In this document: positions 13,011-18,933 of the stretch, in pieces
How positions within the stretch are numbered: the stretch's first letter is position 1
Layout of the letters: the number at the start of each line of letters is the position of its first letter
Assembly (NCBI GenBank): GCA_045637205.1
Contig: JAZTYY010000046.1
Span: 1-18,933, forward strand
Direction of reading: 5' to 3'
Origin: RGIG4608 sp045637205
GTDB taxonomy: Bacteria > Bacillota > Clostridia > Oscillospirales > CAG-272
DNA length: 18,933 nucleotides
Position numbers and translations under genes: made by a program
The notes under the pieces: generated by a model
Told to the model about the DNA's origin: nothing
What the model saw: the letters and a program-made list of their open reading frames with translations, nothing else
Databases searched by the model: none

Positions 13011-15251
13011 ATGGAAAAATACAATGAAAACGTTGAAAAGAGTGAAATTGAAACGCTCGAAGGTTCGGTTGAATATATAATTTATTCCAACGAAGAAAAC
13101 GGATATACCATTCTTGAAATGGTTGTTGGTAAGGGTGAGATTGTTACCGCGGTTGGTGTTATGCCCTATATTGGAGAGGGAGAAAATCTTAAAGTCTACG
13201 GCAAATGGGTGCACAATCCCAAATATGGCAGACAGTTTTCTGTTTCTTCTTATGAAAAGGTGATGCCCGCCGATGCGGTTTCAATTTTGCGCTATCTCGC
13301 ATCGGGTGCTATCAAGGGAATTGGGCCTAAAACGGCTCAAAAAATAGTTGATTTGTATGGTGAGGAAAGCTTTGACGTTATTGAAAATCATCCCGAATGG
13401 CTTTCTGAGATTCCCGGAATAAGCCTTAAAAAAGCGCGAGAAATCGGTGAAAGCTTTCAAAAAAGTGCCGGTATGAGAAGCACAATGATGTTCTTCCGCG
13501 ATTATTTTGGTGCAGCTCTTACTATGAAGATATACAAGAGATGGGGCTCAAAATCTGTTGATATGGCAAAAACGAATCCATATATTCTTTGTGAGCAAAT
13601 TGACGGAATCGGCTTTGAAAAGGCTGATAATATGGCTCGTGCTCTTGGATTTGATAGGGATGGAATTGAAAGAATTTGTTCGGGCCTTGTGTATATGATG
13701 AAATATCGAATTGCACACAACGGTCACGTTTGCTTGCCCGAAAATCAGGTTATTGACGAGGGTGCAAACCTTCTTGAAGTAGAAAAGGAGCACATAAAAA
13801 TGGCTCTTTCAGCACTTTACTATCAAAATAAGCTTTGCGCAGTGACTTATGACGGCGTAAAATATATTTATGAAAAAGAGAGCTATGAATCGGAAAAATA
13901 TATTGCGAGAAAGCTCGATTTGTTGGATAAGGTGTGCGCGTCAGTCGACACAAAGGATATGGGCGCATTTATCTCTAAAGAAGAAAATAGAACCGGAATT
14001 TCATATGCGCCGCTTCAAAAGAAGGCTATTGCTTCATCACTTGAGTCGGGTGTTATGATACTTACAGGTGGGCCGGGAACGGGTAAAACCACCGTTGTTC
14101 GAGCACTCATTGATATATTTGACAGTATGGGCTATGACGTAGCCTTGGCAGCACCTACAGGACGCGCAGCAAATAGAATGAGCGAAGCAACCAGTAGAGA
14201 GGCTAAGACTATTCATAGATTGCTTGAAATGGATTTTTCCGATAACATTTACGGAAAATTCACCAGAAACGAGGACTATCTTCTTGATGAAGAGGTAATT
14301 ATCGTTGATGAAGCATCAATGATTGACCAAAACCTTATGTGTTCACTTTTGAAGGCAATAAAGCCGGGTGCAAGACTTATAATTATTGGTGACAGTGATC
14401 AGCTTCCTTCCGTTGGTGCAGGAAACGTTTTAAGGGATATTATTGAGGGTAGAAAATTTGCCACAATTAAGCTCAACGAGATATTCCGTCAGGCAAGTGA
14501 GAGCTTGATTGTAACCAATGCTCACGCGATAAATAGGGGAGAAATGCCTGATTTAACAGTGAAAAATAAGGACTTTTTCTTCCTTCCTCGCCAAAATAAC
14601 GTTGATATTGCAAACACTGTTGCAGACCTTTGCAAAAACCGTTTGCCCAAGGCTTACGGAGTAAAGGCAACTGCCAATATTCAAGTTATTTCACCTTCTC
14701 GAAAGGGTGAGGCGGGTACTGAAAATCTTAACGTCTTACTTCAAAAAACACTTAATCCCGAGCAATTTGGCAAAAAAGAATATAAATATAGACAAGTTAT
14801 TTTCCGTCAAGGTGATAGGGTTATGCAAATAAAGAATAACTATGATATCACTTGGGAAAAGAATGACGGCACACAGGGTAACGGAATTTTTAACGGTGAT
14901 ATTGGCTTTATTTACGATATAGACCATAAAAATCAGACGATGGAAATTGTTTTTGACGATAGAAACGTGCAATATGATTTTTCATATCTTGAGGAGCTTG
15001 AGCACGCGTATGCAATTACTGTGCATAAGAGCCAGGGTAGTGAATATCCAATCGTCATTATTCCTGCCTACCGAGCTCCTGAAATGCTTTTGACTCGAAA
15101 TATGCTTTACACAGCGGTAACAAGGGCACAGGGTATGGTAATTATAGTTGGCGACGAGGGCATTGTTAAAACAATGGTTGAAAATAATAAACAAACCTTG
15201 AGATATACAGGACTTTCAAGACTTTTGGGTGGTTCAAATGAAAATAAATAA
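13011..15251 (+). CDS. recD2: RecD2-like ATP-dependent DNA helicase
   Basis: The 746-residue protein is a superfamily 1B 5'-3' DNA helicase of the RecD2/YrrC type, acting in repair and replication without RecB or RecC. The N-terminal region includes tandem helix-hairpin-helix segments (GIGPKTAQKI and IPGISLKKAREIGESF). Next come Walker A GGPGTGKT (353-360), Walker B DEAS (433-436), GDSDQLPSVGAGNVL, and the SF1 motif TVHKSQGSE (670-678), then a UvrD-like C-terminal domain. Length is normal. Three starts are possible: 13011 has AGGGG 9-10 bases upstream and is preferred; 13005 is close behind; an earlier ATG at 12966 lies inside the palindrome. The gene overlaps comF by 14 bases, indicating coupling. 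Confidence 0.93.
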   Translation: MEKYNENVEKSEIETLEGSVEYIIYSNEENGYTILEMVVGKGEIVTAVGVMPYIGEGENLKVYGKWVHNPKYGRQFSVSSYEKVMPADAVSILRYLASGAIKGIGPKTAQKIVDLYGEESFDVIENHPEWLSEIPGISLKKAREIGESFQKSAGMRSTMMFFRDYFGAALTMKIYKRWGSKSVDMAKTNPYILCEQIDGIGFEKADNMARALGFDRDGIERICSGLVYMMKYRIAHNGHVCLPENQVIDEGANLLEVEKEHIKMALSALYYQNKLCAVTYDGVKYIYEKESYESEKYIARKLDLLDKVCASVDTKDMGAFISKEENRTGISYAPLQKKAIASSLESGVMILTGGPGTGKTTVVRALIDIFDSMGYDVALAAPTGRAANRMSEATSREAKTIHRLLEMDFSDNIYGKFTRNEDYLLDEEVIIVDEASMIDQNLMCSLLKAIKPGARLIIIGDSDQLPSVGAGNVLRDIIEGRKFATIKLNEIFRQASESLIVTNAHAINRGEMPDLTVKNKDFFFLPRQNNVDIANTVADLCKNRLPKAYGVKATANIQVISPSRKGEAGTENLNVLLQKTLNPEQFGKKEYKYRQVIFRQGDRVMQIKNNYDITWEKNDGTQGNGIFNGDIGFIYDIDHKNQTMEIVFDDRNVQYDFSYLEELEHAYAITVHKSQGSEYPIVIIPAYRAPEMLLTRNMLYTAVTRAQGMVIIVGDEGIVKTMVENNKQTLRYTGLSRLLGGSNENK

Positions 15252-15990
15252 CGTAATTTCAAATCTTTTGTTTCCACCAAAGTGCGCAAACTGTAATGAA
15301 TTGCTTGATATAAAGCTCACGCAAAAGCACGTTGATCCTCTTTGCCCGTCTTGCAGATTGCACTATGAAAACGAAAAGCAAAGGGAGTGCAATATTTGTG
15401 GTTTGAAGATGGAATTTTGCCGTTGTATGCCTAAAAATATGCAAAAAGCACAGTGTACAGCGCTTTTAAAATTGATTTCATATCGTGCAAATGATGAAAA
15501 TTTGCCAATTAGAAATTTCATTTATTCAATCAAGCACAGTGACTATAAAGTTAGCTTTGATTTTATTGCTGAGCAAATGAGAAAGTCACTTATTGCTGAG
15601 ATGCGCGCTGCAAATCTTATGCCAAGTGATTGTGTAATTACATATTTGCCTCGCTCATACAAAAACAAGGCAAAGGATGGCTTTGACCAAAGCTTAAGAC
15701 TTGCAAAAGCATTGTCTAAAGTGACGGGTATTGAATTTGTAAATTGCTTTTCAAGAAGGGTTAGAAGTGGTGAACAAAAGAAGCTCAACGTATATGAGCG
15801 CAAGCTTAATATGAATTCGGCATACAAGCCAAGAAGCGTAGAGGATAAATTAAAAAACAAGACGGTTATACTCGTTGACGATATTGTTACAACGGGCTCG
15901 TCAATGGCAGCGTGTGCAAGAATTGCCTATTCAATGGGCGCATATGCCGTTATGGGAGTTTCTTTAGGATATACCGAAAAAAATAAATAA
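15238..15990 (+). CDS. comF: ComF-family phosphoribosyltransferase-like competence protein
   Basis: The 250-residue protein has the two-part ComF layout. An N-terminal zinc-ribbon region contains paired cysteines (CANC, CPSC, CNIC and CRC, residues about 15-65). A C-terminal phosphoribosyltransferase domain follows with VILVDDIVTTGSSMAAC as the PRPP-binding motif. ComF is needed for late steps of DNA uptake and recombination in competent Bacillota, working with the ComFA helicase and single-strand handling proteins. ComFA is not adjacent here. The start at 15238 has GGGTGG five bases upstream; a GTG three codons earlier was rejected because it would bury that SD. It overlaps the end of recD2 by 14 bases, so the two proteins are probably made together. 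Whether the organism is naturally competent cannot be judged. Confidence 0.9.
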   Translation: MKINNVISNLLFPPKCANCNELLDIKLTQKHVDPLCPSCRLHYENEKQRECNICGLKMEFCRCMPKNMQKAQCTALLKLISYRANDENLPIRNFIYSIKHSDYKVSFDFIAEQMRKSLIAEMRAANLMPSDCVITYLPRSYKNKAKDGFDQSLRLAKALSKVTGIEFVNCFSRRVRSGEQKKLNVYERKLNMNSAYKPRSVEDKLKNKTVILVDDIVTTGSSMAACARIAYSMGAYAVMGVSLGYTEKNK

Positions 15991-16007
15991 AAATAAAAAA
16001 TAAAACA

Positions 16008-16036
16008 TTGATTTGTTTTTTTTCTTATGCTATAAT
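16008..16036 (+). promoter_or_regulatory. Promoter of mreB
   Basis: TTGATT (16008-16013), a 17-bp spacer and TATAAT (16031-16036) with TGC just before it (extended -10). Predicted start near 16043; AGGAGG at 16063-16068 is the SD. Confidence 0.85.
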
Positions 16037-16076
16037 AGAAATGTTAGGGTAATATACTAAAAAGGAGGAGAGCGGA

Positions 16077-17111
16077 ATGGCTAATAAAAACTTTTTGACA
16101 ACTGATATTGGCATTGATCTTGGAACAAGCTCCGTTCTCGTCTATGTCAAGGACAAGGGAATAGTTCTTCGTGAGCCAAGTGTTGTAGCTATTGATAACG
16201 ATACAAATAAAATTGTTCGTATCGGCAAGGAGGCACAGCAAATGCTTGGTCGCGCGCCTGAGAATATTTCCATAATTCGTCCCCTTAAAGATGGAGTTAT
16301 CAGTCAGTATAGCGTTACTCTTAAAATGCTTCAGTATTTTATTTCACACGCGTGTGGAACGACGCTTGTTCGTCCAAGAGTTATGATTTGCGTGCCTGCA
16401 GGTATTAATGAGGCTGAGGAAATGACAGTTATTAATGCCACAAATCAAGCAGGTGCACGTCAAACTCTGCTTATTGAAGAGCCTGTGGCTGCTGCCTTGG
16501 GTGCAGGAATTGACATAAACGGCTCAACTGGAAATATGGTTGTTGATATTGGTGGTGGAACTACTGATATTGCCGTTATTTCATATGGTGGTGTGGTTGT
16601 TTCTGAGTCAATTAAAATTGCCGGTAATGAGCTTGATGAGTCCATAATGGCTTATATGAGAAAGAAATATAAGGTACTTGTTGGCGAGCGCACCGCTGAA
16701 GAAATTAAAATTAAGGTTGGTAAGGTTTTTGACGTTCCCACAAGCAAGCCACTTGAAATGAGTGTTAAGGGTAGATGTCTTGTAAAGGGACTTCCCAAGG
16801 TGGTTACCTTTAACGGAAAAGAAACACTTGATGCTATCAAAGAGCCATTGAATGCCATTTTGAATACTATTTGCTTGGTTATAGAAAGAACTCCACCTGA
16901 GCTTCTTGGGGATATTTATAAAAACGGTATAGTGCTTACAGGTGGTGGATCAAAGCTTACAGGACTTGATAAGCTGATAGAAAAGAAAACGGGTATTCGT
17001 GCTTACGTTGCTAAGGATCCTGTATCCTGCGTGGCACTTGGCACGGGTAAATCTCTTGAGAGCATTGAGGGTGGCCCTCTTGCATTCTTGAGTAGCTTTG
17101 GAAACAATTAA
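16077..17111 (+). CDS. mreB: MreB/Mbl-family actin-like rod-shape protein
   Basis: The 344-residue protein is a bacterial actin. Phosphate 1 motif GIDLGTSSVLVY lies near residues 13-24, the connect region VPAGINEAEE around 106, phosphate 2 VDIGGGTTDIAVI near 160, and the adenosine motif GIVLTGGGSKLTGL near 285-300; length is normal. MreB polymers under the membrane guide lateral peptidoglycan synthesis and cell width. It has its own promoter and strong SD. No mreC, mreD or rodA follows, unlike the usual mreBCD operon, so this may be an Mbl- or MreBH-like paralogue; family assignment is firm, subgroup is not. A hairpin after the stop separates it from the dipeptidase gene. Confidence 0.95.
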   Translation: MANKNFLTTDIGIDLGTSSVLVYVKDKGIVLREPSVVAIDNDTNKIVRIGKEAQQMLGRAPENISIIRPLKDGVISQYSVTLKMLQYFISHACGTTLVRPRVMICVPAGINEAEEMTVINATNQAGARQTLLIEEPVAAALGAGIDINGSTGNMVVDIGGGTTDIAVISYGGVVVSESIKIAGNELDESIMAYMRKKYKVLVGERTAEEIKIKVGKVFDVPTSKPLEMSVKGRCLVKGLPKVVTFNGKETLDAIKEPLNAILNTICLVIERTPPELLGDIYKNGIVLTGGGSKLTGLDKLIEKKTGIRAYVAKDPVSCVALGTGKSLESIEGGPLAFLSSFGNN

Positions 17112-17119
17112 GAATTATT

Positions 17120-17152
17120 AAAAATCACGGGGATTTATGCTTCGTGATTTTT
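17120..17152 (+). terminator. Hairpin terminator after mreB
   Basis: AAAAATCACG (17120-17129) pairs perfectly with CGTGATTTTT (17143-17152). The T-run is inside the stem and the next gene's SD follows at once, so readthrough into the dipeptidase gene is likely. Confidence 0.72.
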
Positions 17153-17168
17153 GTAAAGGAGATATATT

Positions 17169-18614
17169 ATGGTAGAACAGATTATCACAAAGGGATATAA
17201 GCCCGAAAAGGCACTTGCTTACTTCGAGGAGCTTTGTAAGATTCCTCATGGCTCAGGAAATGAAGAGGCAGTTGCGCGCTACATTGAAAATTTTGCGAAG
17301 GAAAGAAATCTTTTCGTTATTCGCGATACAAATAATAACGTGTTTATAAGAAAAGAGGCAACTAAGGGTTACGAAAACGTGCCTGCATACTTGCTTCAGG
17401 GACATACCGATATGGTGTGTGCAAAGCTTACAACGTCAACTCACGACTTCGAAAAGGATGCACTTGATCTTTATATGGAAGATGGCTGGCTTAGAGCGCG
17501 TGGAACGACTCTTGGCGGTGATGACGGCATTGCAGTTGCATTTATGTTGGCACTTTTAGACGGTGAAATTGAGAATCATCCCACACTCGAATGCCTTTTT
17601 ACAGTTGAAGAGGAAACGGGACTTGGCGGTGCTGAAAGCTTTGACTATTCAGTTGTTACTGCACACAAGATGATAAATCTTGACTCCGAAAGTGAGGGCG
17701 AGGTTTGTGCAGGATGTGCAGGTGGTGTTAGAAGTAAGATTGACTTTGTTCCAACACTTGAAACGTCAAATGGTGACGTTATAACACTTATTGTAGACGG
17801 ACTTTTTGGGGGTCACTCAGGCGTTGAAATCAATTGTGGACGCGCAAATGCAATTCTTATGACAGTAAATATTTTGAATGAAATTTCAAAAGAGCAGGGA
17901 TTGGCACTTGTTTCACTTGTCGGTGGGGAAAAAGATAATGCAATTCCTCGTATGTGTGAGGCAAAATTCGTTGTTGAAGATTCAGCAAGGGCGGTTGCTA
18001 CTATTGAAAAGCTTGACGAAGAAATAAGAAAATCTCTTGTTGAGGCTGATGCAGGTCTTAAGATTTCCGTTTCAGTTGAAAATGACGTTGAAAGCATTGA
18101 AACTCTTGCTGAGGGTGAAAAGATGCTCTCTCTCGTTGGTGGACTTAAAATTGGTGTACTTTCAATGAGTGCACATCTTGATGGACTTGTAGAATTTTCA
18201 AGAAACCTTGGTGTAATTGAGGTAAATAAAAACGGAGCTTATATAACATATTCTTCTCGTTCTTCTAAAGAAGAGCAAATTGATTTTTCAATTGCCGAGG
18301 TTAATGCTCTCGTGACTGAGCTTTCTGCAAACGTGCGTCACACGGGTAGATATCCCGGCTGGGATTTTCTCCCCGAAAGTGATTTGCGCGACACATACGT
18401 TAAAAAGTATAAGGAGCTTATGGGTAAGGACGTTCAAACCGTTGTTATTCACGCAGGTCTTGAATGTGGTATTATCAAGTCAAGAATTCCCGAAATGGAT
18501 ATCATTTCCGTAGGACCTAATATGAGAAACATCCACACACCCGACGAAGCACTCCACCTTGATTCTTGTGGTAGACTTTTTGAGGTTTTGTGCGCAGTTT
18601 TGAGTGATAAATAA
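17169..18614 (+). CDS. pepD: Aminoacyl-histidine dipeptidase (PepD, M20 family)
   Basis: The 481-residue metallopeptidase cleaves Xaa-His and other dipeptides in the cytoplasm. M20/PepD metal and catalytic residues are visible: H79-T-D81, D118 in GGDDG, the catalytic E147-E148 pair in VEEETGLGG, D172 in LDSESEG, and H456 near the C terminus in IHTPDEAL. GGHSGVEI marks the insertion (lid) domain. The length fits PepD (about 485 residues). AAAGGAG (17155-17161) is seven bases before the ATG. It follows mreB by 57 bases with a hairpin between, so it depends on readthrough or on an unseen promoter. Function in peptide-nitrogen use is typical of the family. Confidence 0.95.
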   Translation: MVEQIITKGYKPEKALAYFEELCKIPHGSGNEEAVARYIENFAKERNLFVIRDTNNNVFIRKEATKGYENVPAYLLQGHTDMVCAKLTTSTHDFEKDALDLYMEDGWLRARGTTLGGDDGIAVAFMLALLDGEIENHPTLECLFTVEEETGLGGAESFDYSVVTAHKMINLDSESEGEVCAGCAGGVRSKIDFVPTLETSNGDVITLIVDGLFGGHSGVEINCGRANAILMTVNILNEISKEQGLALVSLVGGEKDNAIPRMCEAKFVVEDSARAVATIEKLDEEIRKSLVEADAGLKISVSVENDVESIETLAEGEKMLSLVGGLKIGVLSMSAHLDGLVEFSRNLGVIEVNKNGAYITYSSRSSKEEQIDFSIAEVNALVTELSANVRHTGRYPGWDFLPESDLRDTYVKKYKELMGKDVQTVVIHAGLECGIIKSRIPEMDIISVGPNMRNIHTPDEALHLDSCGRLFEVLCAVLSDK

Positions 18615-18620
18615 ATATTT

Positions 18621-18655
18621 AAATACTGGAGGCAAAATGCCTCCCGTATTTTTAT
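18621..18655 (+). terminator. Intrinsic terminator after pepD
   Basis: AAATAC-T-GGAGGC (18621-18633) pairs with GCCTCC-C-GTATTT (18639-18651) with one mismatch and an AAAAT loop, followed by TTTATA. Confidence 0.9.
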
Positions 18656-18689
18656 ATAAATTGGGGTTTATAGAGCACTTTGTTCGCAC

Positions 18690-18933
18690 AAACCCAACGG
18701 ATTGTTTTGCCGCGCTTTTTTAAAAGCGCGCGCCCGCGCGGCGCGAGCGCAAAAACGGCATTTTCTTTTTGCAAAGCTTTTTCTTTTGGGTCTCTTGCTT
18801 CAAAAGAAAAAGCGTTATAACCGTTTTGATAGCAAAACCATTTAGCCGCTTTTCTTTGGCAAAAAGAGCCGCAAAGAAAAGCTAACAAAAGAAACGGCGA
18901 ATACAGGGCTACGCGCCCCGTACCCGCGCCACT
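18690..18933. repeat. GC-rich serial-hairpin repeat region, cut by window end
   Basis: This gene-free stretch holds consecutive inverted repeats: CGCGCTTTT/AAAAGCGCG (18711-18719 with 18722-18730), GCTTTTTCTTTT/AAAAGAAAAAGC (18776-18787 with 18802-18813), GTTTTG/CAAAAC (18823-18828 with 18833-18838) and GCTTTTCTTT/AAAGAAAAGC (18848-18857 with 18873-18882). It also holds the GC-only run CGCGCGCCCGCGCGGCGCG and ends in GGGCTACGCGCCCC. Base composition is unlike the rest of the window. It looks like a dispersed intergenic repeat; a 78-codon minus-strand frame across it has no SD and is not believed. Confidence 0.6.

Noticed and set aside
18652..18888. 78-codon minus-strand open frame, Lys/Arg/Phe-rich
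   Set aside because: No SD, no recognisable domain, spans a series of hairpins and the pepD terminator; better explained as translation of a non-coding repeat.

Overview
The window looks like chromosomal DNA of a low-GC member of the Bacillota, most likely an anaerobic Clostridia-type gut or rumen bacterium. The evidence is a two-gene (SMS-type) Fe-S assembly operon instead of a full Suf set, a PPi-type phosphofructokinase, ThiT behind a TPP riboswitch, metK behind an S-box riboswitch, a class A RNase P RNA, RecD2/ComF/MreB homologues, strong SD sequences and AT-rich sigma-A promoters with 17-bp spacers. Species cannot be named from sequence alone.

Layout. (1) 1-4116: a promoter at 48-76 drives sufC-sufB (Fe-S scaffold ATPase and core). 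These are followed, after a bulged hairpin, by pfp (PPi-dependent phosphofructokinase) and a translationally coupled YhcC-type radical-SAM gene, and the region closes with a terminator. (2) 4117-5975: a monocistronic lipoprotein gene of BspA-type leucine-rich repeats with a Thr/Ser tether, probably surface exposed. (3) 5976-7295: a TPP-riboswitch-controlled thiamine transporter gene (thiT), then rnpB with its own promoter and terminator. (4) 7288-9972: an AT-rich accessory island of two divergent genes, an XRE regulator and a 743-residue DNA adenine methyltransferase. The methyltransferase carries a candidate PD-(D/E)XK nuclease motif at its N terminus. The two genes share a promoter region with two matching 14-bp operators 22 bp apart, and the island lies between two strong terminators. 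(5) 9973-11758: a short dispersed-type repeat, a minus-strand FkbM methyltransferase gene, a 216-bp inverted-repeat element made of two hairpin-bearing arms, and the metK promoter and SAM-I riboswitch. (6) 11759-18655: metK, a 28-bp palindrome, the overlapping recD2-comF pair, mreB with its own promoter, and a PepD-type dipeptidase gene with a terminator. (7) 18656-18933: a GC-rich run of consecutive hairpins that looks like a dispersed repeat rather than a gene and is cut by the window end.

Most genes are housekeeping and each short operon is bounded by a clear promoter and terminator. The most unusual items are the self-contained restriction-modification-like island with its controller-like operators, the TPP riboswitch whose antiterminator arm is the very 5' end of the transcript, and the inverted-repeat element whose arm differences preserve base pairing. 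No tRNA, 16S/23S rRNA, CRISPR array, transposase or integrase was found.
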